The notes under the pieces were generated by a model. The model searched no databases. It saw only the letters and a program-made list of their open reading frames with translations, and was not told where the DNA came from. The position numbers were made by a program, and so were the translations under genes. 64,000 bases of DNA from Sycobia sp. Sy_11 (taxonomy: Eukaryota > Arthropoda > Insecta > Hymenoptera > Epichrysomallidae): positions 434,001-498,000 of the forward strand of contig JACCIC010000018.1 of NCBI GenBank assembly GCA_018907035.1, given 5' to 3'. Shown here piece after piece: positions 35,571 through 48,056 of the stretch (position 1 is its first letter; every line of letters begins with the position of its first letter).

Positions 35571-36865
35571 ATTTTCAAATCGAACGCTCTAAGACTGATA
35601 CAGTTGCTAAAACGGAATGAAATTTCGGTTTCTGCTACGACGAATTGTCTAGCCTACTTACAAATATAATATAATGTTATAATCAGAGTTTAATATAATT
35701 AAAATGACTAAAATTTAACGTTACAAGTGACCGTACTTTTTTCAGAAATTTTGTACACTATTGGTATATTGAATACAATACTACGTATGAAACTGTACAT
35801 ATAATTTGTATATATCCTTCTTAATTATACTACAATTATTTGTAATAAGAAATAAAATCTATATTCTACAAATTCATTCAATATTGACTAAATATAATGC
35901 ATAAACTATATTCTATCAAATAATAAAGCTACAATTGCAACGTCTACTAGGATTATATCAGATATGTTCTTTATACCAATGCTAATATAGAAGATGGATT
36001 CATTGTTACATCATTCAGAAAGCTTATAAACGATTAAAGAGAATTTTTAAATTGAGTATTAACTCATAACGTCATGTAGTTTTTAAAATATTCCACGTGG
36101 TTTATTATCAACTAGAGCTTTGCTATACGCACTATTTTGTCCTCTATTCATATTATGTATTTCTTATGGTTAACTGATAGATGTTAGAGATTATGTTTAA
36201 AATTTATTTTTATAGCTATTTAAATGTATTAGATACATGAAATATTGTAAATTATTTTAGATAAATTGTTTCTTATGTCAATGAAATGTTTGGAACACTC
36301 GTATAACAATATTACAATGTAACGATGATACTAATAATAATAATATAAGGCTACAAAAGACATCAAAATTTCATTACACCGTGCTCGACGGATAAAATTA
36401 AGAAATCTATTTTTATATTTTAAAGATCTAGAATCGAAGTTTCATTCTAATATCGATGTACTTCACGTCTTTCGCACTATACCGTTCGCCCCAGGTACAT
36501 CGTATAACTCGTTCTAAATATTACGCAATACGAGCCATATCAGAGTTTATGTCCTGTAGCAAAAAAAAACGTGCCAACAAACTTTTGATTTTACGAGCTA
36601 TTCGACTTTAAAGCTAAAAGGTTATGAATCCTTTGGAGAAACAAGTGTGGTCTACGCTTTCGTTATTCTAAAAACTATTTCATACTAAATTTGAAATATT
36701 TGAATTTAAAGTTGGTTGATCAAATTTCCGTATCAAGTATTCTCCAAAAAACATAAGATTTAAAACATTAGATGTTCTTTTGGCGTAATAAATCAAAACC
36801 TTTCGGTCGATTAAGCCAGGAGATATGTAGAGAGAAATATATTGCAGCTCCCTATAAAGATACCG
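35571..36865. other. AT-rich non-coding region
   Basis: Nothing recognised. Confidence 0.45.
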
Positions 36866-36879
36866 AAGTCTTCGATTTA

Positions 36880-36935
<56 letters not shown>

Positions 36936-36950
36936 TAAATTCGTAAGTTC
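36866..36950. repeat. (TA)n microsatellite within a larger palindrome
   Basis: The TA array at 36881-36933 is flanked by inverted arms: CGATTTACTTATA at 36873-36885 and its near-exact complement at 36930-36943. Imperfect pairing continues outward to about 36866 and 36950. The whole could extrude as a long hairpin. Confidence 0.85.
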
Positions 36951-37716
36951 ATGTTATCGAACTGGATAAAAGAAGAGCAAATAATGTATAGTAGTCACAA
37001 AATGAATAAAGTTTCGGTATAAAAATAGAAGCAAAATAAAAATAGATATAAAAAATAGTAAATATATAAAATAAGTATAATAAAATAGTACATCTCATCA
37101 TTGGTGTGAATGTTGATTATTTACTTCATGAGATAATTTACATCCGTGCGAAGAGCGAGAAATAAATCTCGCATAGGAATTAACTTAATTGGCACATTAG
37201 TATTGCATGATATTTTACGTTGCAATATAGGAAAAATCATTCTGAAGTTGTTGATCTTTTGAGGTTGGACTGATCTAAAAAGTTATTTTTGAAAAATCTT
37301 TGTCCTTGTAATCTGTTAAGAAATTGTTGTTTTATACGATATTAAGAATTAGATCTTCTATTAATGCGCTATTGAAAGGTGACCGCAAGGTAAATTAATA
37401 AATCTCAAATAGTCGTGCAAATTTATATTTAATCATAAAATAATATAGCTTAAAAATGTATAATGTACATTTACCAGAACTTCTGTTATATGTTCTAAAA
37501 AGCGATACGATATTCTTTTAATAAAACCTATTTTAAATCGCTTTTTTTCAGTTACATGTACACAATAAAAATATTTCTATTTGTAATCGTTATTCTCGTA
37601 TTAAGCTAGAATTCGAACTGCCTTATACGTTACAGGGATCAATACCGGAATTTTATTTCGATTCTTTTCCAGTTTGAATTCTATTCAGTATTTATTCTAA
37701 TTGTAATCTGCGATAC
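36951..37716. other. AT-rich non-coding region downstream of the transporter gene
   Basis: Nothing recognised. Confidence 0.4.
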
Positions 37717-37722
37717 TTTATT
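37717..37722 (-). terminator. Candidate polyadenylation signal for the transporter gene
   Basis: AATAAA on the minus strand about 650 nt past the stop codon; a second lies at 37691-37696. They are the nearest canonical signals I noticed, but in AT-rich DNA this hexamer is common, so the 3' end is uncertain. Confidence 0.25.
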
Positions 37723-38370
37723 GATATGTTATATAGATAACATTATGCCTATATCATATTATAAGTAAAAATAATTTTAAAATACCAGGTGAAGGTAATT
37801 TTGTTATCAGATTTCTACACTAGAATTGTATATTCGATAAAATATTCAAACTCATTTCTTCCAAAAAATCGTGCTTATATCTACACTTACTCGGTGTAAC
37901 ATAATAGCCTAGGACAAAATGTTGCTTAAATATAGAAACGCTGAATAGAATTAAATCAATCTTACATATTTCTGAATATTTCTGAATCTATATTTATAAG
38001 ATATTTAAGTCAGAGTATACCAACACTTGTCCAACAATATGTTTAAAAAAATATTCTTTTCAATAAAATATTTGTCTCTATCGTGTATCACAATGTCACT
38101 TGCGTGTATATTTTGTCAACTTCACAGATCCCAGATAACAACTAGGGGCGTTACAAGAGCAGTGTCAAAAATTGTAATAAAAATAATTAATTCGCCGAAT
38201 TTCAGGAAATGTATTATACATTAATTATCGCTATACCAGACTTAACACACACAGGTATTTCTTCTTAAACGAAGAGTCAATGAAAGATAATATCGGAATC
38301 CTTAAAATGCTTAAAAGTATCGAGTTTGAATAAAAATAGTTAAAATGTAATGGATACTTGACAAAATGAA
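37723..38370 (-). other. Likely 3' untranslated region of the transporter gene
   Basis: AT-rich sequence between the stop codon and the nearest canonical polyadenylation signals. No other gene is seen in it. The assignment is by position only. Confidence 0.3.
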
Positions 38371-39610
38371 CTATCGCGTATTTTCGGCGCGATTTTCGCT
38401 GGATCTCCGAAAAGGTAGACACTTCGTTTCTTCGACTGACATTTCGAAGGCGCGCATTTCTCCCAATATATCCTGTATTTCGTTGAAGGTTTTGCACTTG
38501 GTTTCGGGCACAAAGCCGTAAATAAATATAAACAACACAAAGCATGAAATAGAAAAAAATAGGTAAGTTACGTGCGAGCCGACATTGGTTGAGACGACTT
38601 CATACAATTTCGATATAACGAACCCCATTAAACCGTCGAAAACGGTCACTATGGCCCCGGCTATTCCCTTCACGTTCGTGGGGAATAATTCGCCTATTAA
38701 TAAATTTGGCATGGTACCTAAGCCTATTTGGTAGACAACCTGGAAGACAATGACATCGACGACGGGAAGAAGATTCACCGACGAAACATCGGAACCAGCG
38801 GCATTGAACAGCATGTAGATTCCCAGAATGCATAAAGTCACCCCGCAACCGAAGCTCGAATATATCAGCAATGGACGCCTACCGGCTCCCTCTACCGTCA
38901 TAGTAGACATGGCGCCGGAAATAAGTCCAACTGCCAGAACGATGATGGTCGCCACGTGAGAGTTGATACCTACCTTGCCCTCGATAAAGAGCATCTCTAG
39001 ATACTGCATGGTGCTGAAATTACCGCTCAATTGTTGGCCGAGAATGAGGCCCATGACGATCATCAGAGCTCTTCTATTCTTGATATTCATGAGCAGAAGA
39101 AAATCGCTGAATCTAAATTTTAACTCGTCGAATTCCCCATTGCTATTCGCTCCGATGTTTTTTCGCACTTCATCGAGCTCCAGACGAAGCTCCTCCGAAT
39201 TGCTGATACCCTTGAAGAAGGCTATCGCATTTACGGCTTCGGCGTTTCTGCCTTTACTTACGAGATAGTAGGGGGTCTCGGGAAACCACGCAAACGTAAC
39301 GATAAAAAGAATAGGGATGGCGAAGAGAACGGTACCCAGGACGATGTAGGACGTCCAGGGACCAACGCTGCACGCTATCAATGAGCCGGTGAACACGTTC
39401 ACGGCTATTAGCGTACTGAGGGCGCCGCGGATGTTCACATCGGCGACTTCCGAGACGTACATGGGATTTGCCGTGTAGGACATGCCCGCGCCAATTCCTA
39501 ATGTCACGCGCGAGATGTAGAGGAACCAGACATTCTGAGCGAAGATAACTAAAATCCAGCCGAGGATGTAGAAGAAAGAAGTCATCAATAGACACACTTT
39601 GCGGCCGCAG
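38371..39610 (-). CDS. Tret1-like: Tret1-like coding exon 3 (last)
   Basis: It begins after the acceptor TTATATTTCAG and starts with the third base of codon 85. It encodes residues 86-497, that is, membrane segments 3-12 and the cytoplasmic tail, and ends in TAG at 38371-38373. One exon carrying most of the protein is unusual but consistent with intron loss. The ATG 29 bases upstream of the acceptor belongs to intron sequence and is not the start. Confidence 0.93.
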
Positions 39611-40329
39611 CTGAAATATAAGAATATTTTGATTTTCAAGCAATTGAATTGAAATGCGGTCGATCGAAAGGTTCGATCTTCATAAATTAACCGAATTATT
39701 TAAAGAAATATTATTTTGGATAAATTCTAACGTTAAGGAAAAATGTCTTCTTCTTTTAACTTTAATTGAACCTTTTTCGAATTTAATAATAATTATCAAT
39801 TAACATATTTCATTTTAGTAATTTAAACTTACATTTGATTTAAACTAAATGTAAACTTAAGAAATGTACAATTTAATAAACATATAACACTCTTCCATCC
39901 AATATTTTCATGTTCATTAGTTCATTCCTATGTCAAACATTATTTTTCGAAACAATTAGGACGAGCTTCGCCAATCTTCAACCAGTTTGCGAGTATAAAC
40001 CATACTATTATTACTACAAAGTTTACATTGCACGCCTTGTAAACCTCTAGACCAATAGATCTTTTTTTTACATAAGTAACATATTGCATAGATTAATTCT
40101 GTTAATTCAATAATCATAAATAGCTTGTCAGAATAAGATAATATTTATTTTTGTGAAAAAGAGTGTATGATTAAACAAAAGAAGTATGTTTTTTTTCTTA
40201 TTAAAAGAAAGGACATCATATACTTATTATAACAGTTATAATATTCGTATAATTTTAATGCTTTGCACAATTTTACAGTGAAAACATCATTTTGAAAGTA
40301 AAATCGTAAAAGTAAAATGCATAAAATAG

Positions 40330-40386
<57 letters not shown>

Positions 40387-42489
40387 TATTATTGCACCAT
40401 GAAAAATAAACTCGTTCCTTTATGCACTGTTAGGAATAGCGTATTCATCTGTCATTCTATAGTCGCGCGATAACGCAATTATACTTACCAAGCAGCTATG
40501 TAAGCACCGTAGAATGGCCCGATCATCGAGCCTATCACAGTCAGGGATATGACCCATGAAGACTCGTCCTTTGTGATATGAAAAGGTGCTTCCTCGGTTT
40601 GATTAGTTAGTCGCGAAGTAATCGTCGTTGTCCAGCCGTAAACCGTGCCAGCCGCTACCATTGATAAGGTAGCTAAAACACAACCAAGCGCAATAATTTT
40701 TTTAACGCTATACGTAAACTCGCCTAACAAAGGTGACTTTTGACAAAGATTTTGTATTACGTTCTAATTTATTCGCGATTTCATTAGAATAATTCAAACA
40801 TTTCAATTTAAATCTCGTAGCCGATTTCATTGCGCAGTATCAGAATTCTACTACAAATATGCAATGTAAGAATAATAGAAATTATACAGCGTTTAAAAGA
40901 ATTTCCATTTAATTAGATAAATTTGAATATCAAAATTGATTTAATTAGAACAACTCTAGAAATTCGAATTTTTTTTTTAAATTTTTCGATAATTTTGAAT
41001 CATTTTAATGCTTGGATTGAGAGCGATAATTATGCGCACGAAATGAATGAAACGCCAAGCTTGCATGCTAATTAAGAGACCCGAAAATTTCGTACAATGT
41101 ATATCTTATGCGATAGGGCTGGTATAATTTTATTAATATTATTCGAGATGCAATGTGTAAATTTGATTTCAACAACTTCAAATGAAAACGAGTAGCTTCT
41201 CTATAAGTTGCGGAAGATGAAAGATCGTTTAAAAATATAGTAGTTCTTCTATAAACATAAGATTGAAACTATAAAATTGAATTTAACTGTTAAAGTAAAA
41301 AGATTCTTTAATTTGATTGAAAGGCTCAAGTGTATTTAAATTTCCAAAGAATACATTATTTCATTTTTAATTGCTAATACATTTTGTTGCATTTAAATCG
41401 TATCAAAAAATGCAATAATTTCAAATGATATTTCACTTCATTATATTCTGTTGCCTTTGTAATATTTAGAATTAATTTATAATATTCTCTATGAATATAA
41501 TATTATCTATGATATTTAGAATGAAGAAAATAAGAATCAGAAAATGAAAAATCAATTTCAAATCTCCGTTCAAATTTCGGATGTACGATTGATAGCAAAA
41601 TAAATTGAGAAAAATGTAAAAATAGATTTGTCGGAAATTGCGTCAAACCTAGATTATCATATTAAGAGAATTGTTCTCTTTTATTTTTATTTCAAATAGC
41701 GAATTCACAGTTCGTATGTAAACTAAGATTATTTTTCTTAAGTTGAAAAAAATATTTAAATTATAGAGACTGAAAATTAACTGTCGAATTTTAATACAAA
41801 TTATTCCAATGACAAATAAAAATAATCAATCTCAATAAAACTTTTACTTTTCGAGAAATAAAACTACGCATATTCATTGTAAGAATACTTATGAAAAAAC
41901 AAAATCATTTAAGAATAAAAGTCAGTGCGCAATCTGTATTAATGAGCGTTAGTCTCAAAATTCAAGTAAAAAAACAACAACAAATGACTATCAAATAAAA
42001 ACAAACGAGCACAAGGAAACGCTTTCCAACGTTCAAAAAAAAATACCCTCATTGAAACTAGAATTGCGCGGCATTTTCCATGCGAAGGAAGCTTGAAAAG
42101 AGGTTTTCCCAGTCATTTGCCTCTAAATATAAAGAGAGAAAAGAGGGGAGGACGAGAGACGAAATGAAGAAAAAAATAGAGCGGAGAGGAAAAGAAAGAG
42201 GCCTGCTTACATTAAAGAGCGAGAGAAGCCTCTGGACCGAGTATATTCTGCGGTAAGGTCAAACGCAGTACATTCCAAGTGTGCTCGTGTGGTATATGTG
42301 TAGCATCAGTGCCATTTTGGGAAAAAAAGAAGCTGGAAAGTCGACACTCGCCCCAACCACCGGATGTGCATTTTGTTTCGTTTTTTTTTTCTTTTTTGTA
42401 CGTGGAACCCACGGACACAAATACGGGACAAGGTAAAGTGGTTGCGACTCGCGCGGTCCGCAGGGTGGAGGGAAAGAAAGCGTATGTGT

Positions 42490-42556
<67 letters not shown>

Positions 42557-43623
42557 TTCCTCCGGCCCCACGCACGCGGCGGCCCGGACTAGTAGTTCGA
42601 GCGCGCGATATGTTGTTACACACCGCAAGTACGTGCCCCCATCCCCCTCGCCCCTCGCCACCCGCGTCTTTTATTCAAGCCTGATTTGTGGAAATTCGTG
42701 GGGGGAGGTGATGGGATTGCGGATGCTGATAACGCGGCGGAAATTTACGGCGGCCGCCTATCCCGAAGTACTTTTTCCAGACCCGCGCAATTCTTTAGAT
42801 ATGTGTGTGTGCGCGCGTGTGTGTGGGTGGACGGTAAGTCTTCGTAGGGAAGGGATGGACTCCGATGCTTTCTTTATTAAGAAGCTATGTAAAAGCTTTT
42901 GTTACTAGACTCCCGCGAGCTCTATAAAGCTGGATTAAATGGGAATCAAAGTTATAAGTGAGCTTGCTCTGTGAAGGATAACGTTTAAGTAAAGCAGCAT
43001 CGTGTCGAAGACAATATTTTTGCCGATAGAGCGAGAGAGAGAGAGAATGTCGAAGACGAAAATACAGGCAGAATTTTGATTAGTAATCGCGCCCCTTCTC
43101 TGCGTTTATTCCGTACAATTCCGCGTACGGTCGCGGGTAAAAAAGTAAACGGCATGGAAATCAAGCGCTTTTCAATATTCTTTTTGGGCTATAACATTTT
43201 CTTATTTCGATATATCGTTTGTGCTAATGTGCTAAATATTTTAATTATATCTACCATGAATAAAAGGAGAAGAATAAATAAAAATAAATAATATAAATAA
43301 ATCATTCGCGAATAAATAAAAATAAATAAATAATTCGCGTTAACAGGTAATTTTTTGGACTAGTTAGGTAAAAATAAACTTTGACGGTCCTTTGAAAAAA
43401 GATTAATTACGTTTGACTCAATATATCCGTACACATTATACATTCGAGAAAATATGCTGATTGTGAAAATGTATATGACTAGTAAGTATATGCTAATTCG
43501 ATAAAACATTAATTTAAATTTCAAACTATATGCCATTGGCGGAGTTGATTTACCAGAAATGCAGGCGGCCCATTGTTTCCACTGGGTTCGTTGACACATG
43601 GGCTGCTCGTTGTTATCCTCCAT
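38371..43623 (-). CDS. Tret1-like: Facilitated trehalose/sugar transporter, Tret1-like (MFS sugar porter), 3 coding exons
   Basis: It probably moves trehalose or another sugar across the plasma membrane by facilitated diffusion. Joining 43554-43623, 40489-40672 and 38371-39610 gives 497 codons, normal for the family, with intron phases (1, then 2) that keep the frame. Family features in order: AATLSMVAAGTVYGW-type first membrane segment (about 24-37), GRK after segment 2 (87-89), R119 with GIGAG, YVSEVAD (136-142), PETPYYLVSKGR (195-206), QQLSG (277-281), EGAGRRPLL (325-333), GELFP (391-395) and PETKCKTFNEIQ (453-464). About twelve hydrophobic segments are visible. The Asp-Arg usually found just before GRK is Ala-Cys here. 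Substrate is inferred from family resemblance; another sugar is possible. Confidence 0.92.
39611..40488 (-). other. Tret1-like intron 2
   Basis: 878 nt, GT (40487-40488) to AG (39611-39612), phase 2. AT-rich. A (CT)n array on the plus strand lies about 100 nt downstream of the donor and is GA-rich in the transcript. Confidence 0.85.
40333..40386. repeat. (CT)n microsatellite in Tret1-like intron 2
   Basis: About 54 bp of CT; a purine (GA) tract in the sense transcript. Confidence 0.95.
40489..40672 (-). CDS. Tret1-like: Tret1-like coding exon 2
   Basis: 184 nt between the acceptor TTGTGTTTTAG and the donor TTG|GTAAGT. It encodes residues 24-85: membrane segment 1, the outer loop with TNQT (a possible N-glycosylation site at 47-49), and membrane segment 2 ending GAYIAA. 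Chosen over longer open frames because only this acceptor restores the family's continuous first membrane helix with exon 1. Confidence 0.88.
42129..42201 (+). repeat. Polypurine tract in Tret1-like intron 1
   Basis: Almost entirely A and G on the plus strand, hence polypyrimidine in the sense transcript. Such tracts can bind pyrimidine-tract proteins or form triplex DNA (general knowledge). Confidence 0.7.
42489..42553. repeat. Compound (TG)n-(GA)n microsatellite
   Basis: About 26 bp of TG joined directly to about 39 bp of GA, within intron 1 of the transporter. Confidence 0.95.
43554..43623 (-). CDS. Tret1-like: Tret1-like coding exon 1
   Basis: ATG at 43621-43623 starts a 23-residue cytoplasmic N-terminus (MEDNNEQPM ... 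QWKQWAACIS) that ends in phase 1 at TCTG|GTAAAT. The WKQWAACIS-ATLSMVAAG junction matches the family pattern, where a Trp-rich entry precedes membrane segment 1. The frame stays open upstream for 12 codons to an acceptor-like TTTTAG, so the true start may lie in an earlier exon. Confidence 0.82.
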
Positions 43624-43659
43624 TTCCTGAATTTTCGGCGTCTCTTTCAGCCCGTTTAA
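43624..43659 (-). other. 5' part of Tret1-like exon 1 (untranslated or coding extension)
   Basis: A plausible acceptor (GATTTAAATTTTAG) ends at 43660. From there to the ATG the frame is open and reads LNGLKETPKIQE. It is either 5' UTR or an N-terminal extension coded from an upstream exon. Confidence 0.45.
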
Positions 43660-46600
43660 CTAAAATTTAAATCAAACAAATTATGGTGGAAATGCTTTTC
43701 CCAAGTGTCTCTTGTATACGAAGACGTCGTATGCTTAAAGTGATATTGTAATAAGATTTCAAAAATTACAGATTACAAATAAACAGTGGTTGAAATTAAA
43801 AATTACTAAATGATCTTCACCTTCATTTGCAAATTTTTTAATAAAATTGCCGAGTGTCAACATTAAAGATATTGAATGAGTAATCAATGAAAATTATATA
43901 CGATATAAATAAAGTAAATTTTATCTCGATTTTATCAGAATTATACCATTATATATACATACACATCAGTATGATATCAGTAAATGTCTAATTTGCCAAT
44001 TGGCTCTCCTAAATGCTCCTAAATAAAAAAAGATCATTGTATCAAATTTAAAATTTGTTACATTATACGATATAAAGTTTTTATTATAAAACAATCGTGC
44101 TACAATGAAATTTTATATTTAACGATTATTATTTTATAATTTCATTTTATAAAAATATTTTTCTCCATTAGCGCTTAAATGATTTTTCGACATTTTTTTA
44201 TTCAATTGCCAAAATTATATATCATAACATCAGTTCAGCAATAATTCACCGAGTTGTCGAAAAATAGAAATATTTTTCTGCTACCCCCCCCCCCCCGCGC
44301 CGGCAAATTGAGAGACCAGCAGAGCTCGAATCCGGAATTTTGCATCCGAAAGCGCTGCGGAATCTGCAGTCGATCCCGTTCGCGAATCGCATACGAACGC
44401 GAAGGTAATAAATCTGCCGTGGTCCCAGCGTTATCTTGGAAATCCAAAACTTTTAGCTCGGACACCCGCGCCAAAGTGTAAAAAGACCTCGGCTTCGAGT
44501 AAGATTACCGGCTGTGTAGAAAACTACAGTTGTACGTAGTGCGCTTCGATGCGCGTTGCGCTGTGTGTTTCATTATTATTTTTTTCTTTTTCTCCCACTT
44601 TTAGCTCGGATCGCTCTTTCGCACGCGCGTGTATCCAAGATTACAATGCAGTTACGCAATGGAATTTACCACTGGGACCGTGTATCGAGTAACGTTAACG
44701 ATTCGTTAAGGCTTCCTGCATTTCGGGACAAAGATAAACGATTGATATTTCACGGCAAAAGTGCTGTTAACGAACAATAGTAATAAACATGTATATGCGG
44801 TATTTCATATTTGACATAATAAGTCATTTTGGATAATTAGAATAACATTTAATCATAGAGAAATAATAATAGTTTTTTTTTGAAATTCGGGTAAAAAAAA
44901 GGAAATAAATAATTTAACATTATTATGATAATATATAATTATTAATTATTATCAATGTCAATTTCAAAATGTTAAATTAAGAACGATTTGTATTGTATTT
45001 TCGGAGATTATATAATAAGTATGCGTATAGTCATTATATTGACAAGTATTAGTATTTAATCTATTATATTAATAAACTAAAAAGTAAAATAAGGAAAAAT
45101 TTGTGAAAAAACCCTCCTCCCTTCATAATATATGTATAGCTCTCATGCATATATAATTGGCCATGATTGGCGAGATTCGCAAAGCGTTCATTATGAAATT
45201 TAATTTCTCGAAATATCTCAGACTAGTTCCTTCGTTATGATATCAATTAACCAAATGCGGCTAATTCCATTCTGGTGTAATTTTAAAAATGATCATAATG
45301 ATTCATTACGCTGAAATGTCGTGTTTTTATTAAGAAAACTGACTGCAGAAAATTCGCGAAAGATCACCATCATAATTAAATTTGATTAAATTATTAATAA
45401 TAATTGCGATTTATGCCGAGCCTTTTCATTCCTGGCCCTTCATTTTGCGATAGCTGCATGAAATAAAAGATATGTTTTCAAAATTGAAAAATGATAAAAT
45501 TTGAAGCATCCGATTAAAAGAGAAAGCATCGATTCAATTCACCTGAAGCGGATAAAATCAGATTCATACGGTTATCTGAAATTTCTTCTAAGAATAACGG
45601 ATAGCAGCCGTATACAGCTTCAAATATATCTAAATTAATAAGAATTAAGATTATATTGACACTGCAGCGATAATGTATTATATGCAATGATACACCATTA
45701 TGGTATACTATAAGTAAAAAAAAAAATTACGATCTCGCAAAAAAATTGTCGGATTAATTAACGATTCTTTTGTTTAAATTCATTGATTTGAATAGATTCA
45801 AACTTATGCTTAAATAAACTAACTTATGTCGACTGTATCATTTTGTTGAATTTTTTTATGATTACCTCCACAATATTTACCTTATAAAAATTCGTCTAAA
45901 AAGTCTTTATAGATTTCATAAGAATTTTTTATTTCAATCATCTTTTAATCACAATTAAATATTACAAACGATGATATTATAATTTAATTATCAATATATA
46001 TGAATTTTAGATGCTTTAAACATTTTATTGGTAATAAATAGTTTAGAAAATATTAAAGAACTTGACGGATCTTTATATAAATTATGTCACATATTATATC
46101 GTTTTCCCATTAACTATCATTAATAAAGCATGTTAAATAAAATTTTTATGTCTGATTAGTATAAAAAGAATTATGACTAGATATACTAGTTTAAGATGAC
46201 TTAATATTAAATTATACAAGCTTTATTTAATTAACAATTTTTCTAGTTTTACTAATTCATTTTATTCAATATGGGGGAGTTTTTCTTTACTTTTATAAAT
46301 TATTTTATTTTATTCAGAATATTGTTCTTGTAATGAATATCAATGAAATTCAGCATTGCAATGAAGCACTGAATAACTTATTTTTTGTATATTTAACTGT
46401 TGCAAATAAATTCTAAACTTTGTATATAATACTTTAATTGTGCTTATGTCGACTGTATTTAGATAAATTAATAAATATTTCTATTGGTCTTACAGTCTAA
46501 TCAAATTAATTAAAACTAATACATAATAATATCAATATAAATTTATACCAATACTAACACATATCAATATATAATTAATTGACAATTTTAATGACAGTCA

Positions 46601-48026
46601 GTCTGTCCTTGTTTAAAATCACTATCCCAGACTAATTTGTAATAAAAATATATTAGCTGAAAAAATAGATATATATACTTTGTATGTAAAAGGAAAAAGA
46701 AGATGCTGGCTTAATATTTGAGAATTGCATGAAAATTTTCATCGTTAAATGATGCTGTATTTTATCGATAGCCCTTATGCTGCTAATGAATTATATTGAA
46801 TAAAAAATATATTTTTGTTACTTATTTATGGTAGATATAATACCATCAATGATTTTTCCGGTCTCTACCGATTGACACCGGCACCGCTGCAATAATTCAC
46901 ACGCGCTTTGCTTGCAAGCACATCGTGGACCTTCACCGCTGATTAACACCGGTATTTTGGGAGCAACAATAGAGAGATGCCAAATAAAATATAAACAAAC
47001 AAAAAAAAAACCAGCAATGATTCGTATATCATTGATAAATCTATATAGAATAATAGAAGGGAAGTAGAACCGTAGTCTACTTTAGTTGATTTAAACGAGA
47101 AAAGAATAATTCAACAAGGGGATTTTGCACCCAGCGGTGAAACAATCTTACCACTAGTGGAAAAATCAACACTCATTCCTCTTTTTTATAAAAATGGACC
47201 TTTGTTCCACTTATTTTTCGCTAAATGAATCTTCGCTGCTATTTGCCTATATTTTTTATTTTTCTATATTACGCGATGATACATTTTATATATCTTTCTA
47301 TTTGGTTATCTCAATTATACCTCGGATATTTTTTAAATTTTAAATATTAATATAAATACAGAGAAAATTGTCGTGATTAGGTCAACGGCCAAGGGAGCGC
47401 CAATTATTTATCTATTGGGACGTTAATATTATATTATGCTCATTCGAGGAGTCATCTATATAGTGAAGATTTTGCTTTATTACAAATTAGTACAGGTAAT
47501 TGAATTTTTAACGTACTGTAAGAAAGTAATGATTGTACAATAATGAATTTTATTTACGAAATTTAATTATTTTCTCAAATATTACTTTTTGGTCTTGTAC
47601 TGCGGTACTATGGATTTTGGACTATTGGTACATCTTTTTCGACAATGTAAAGTAGCATACATGTATATGTAGGCATCACTTATTCATTTCTTATCAATTG
47701 CATTAATGTGAGTGATGCAAATAAATAATATTTATTATATAATTTTTCAATGTATTTATATTAGTAAATTTAAATTTTCTTTAAAATTTAAATTAATAAA
47801 TTTAAAAGTTTCTAGATATATTTAAGGTAGAAAATAATATAAAAATTCATCTCTTATAATAGTTAAAAATAAAAAAATATAGAGTTTCACAAGATTTAGT
47901 AAAAATTTAATTAATATTTCGTAAAACAGACGTATTTCGCAAAAAATAAATGGAGCCAATCTCCATTTGAATAAATAAACGGTAAGGTGTTTGTTTTCCA
48001 ATCAATATATACATTTTTCCATTATA
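43660..48026. other. AT-rich region upstream of the transporter gene
   Basis: Any 5' exon or promoter of the transporter would lie here or further right. A CpG-richer patch occurs at about 44280-44760, with a C13 run at 44284-44296. The A/T-rich duplication at about 43270-43340 (AAATAAATAA blocks ending ATTCGCG) is a short local repeat. No second gene is recognised. Confidence 0.45.
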
Positions 48027-48056
48027 ATGTACTTATAAGTCTTCTTATAAGTACAT
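48027..48056. repeat. Perfect inverted repeat (13-bp arms, 4-nt loop)
   Basis: ATGTACTTATAAG and its exact complement CTTATAAGTACAT flank TCTT. Possible cruciform or relic of a small element. Confidence 0.9.

Larger units (their letters stand above)
40673..43553 (-). other. Tret1-like intron 1
   Basis: 2881 nt, GT (43552-43553) to AG (40673-40674), phase 1. AT-rich except for a GC-rich insert at about 42080-42900 that carries the (TG)n(GA)n microsatellite and a 70-nt purine-rich tract (42129-42201). That insert could hold an alternative promoter or untranslated exon; nothing proves it. Confidence 0.8.

Noticed and set aside
38600..39643. Other open frames on both strands within the transporter exon (such as 38963-39268 + and 39254-39643 -)
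   Set aside because: Shadow frames of the real coding exon; they lack the transporter motifs.
40485..40730. Longer version of transporter exon 2 beginning upstream of the chosen acceptor
   Set aside because: The upstream part has no ATG start and breaks the family pattern; the acceptor at 40673-40674 joins exon 1 to the first membrane helix in frame.
44320..44340. tRNA T-arm-like CTCGAATCCGG
   Set aside because: No matching D-arm, anticodon arm or acceptor stem nearby.
45825..46460. Shared CTTATGTCGACTGTAT at about 45825 and 46443
   Set aside because: A match of only about 15 bp with unrelated flanks; likely chance in AT-rich sequence.
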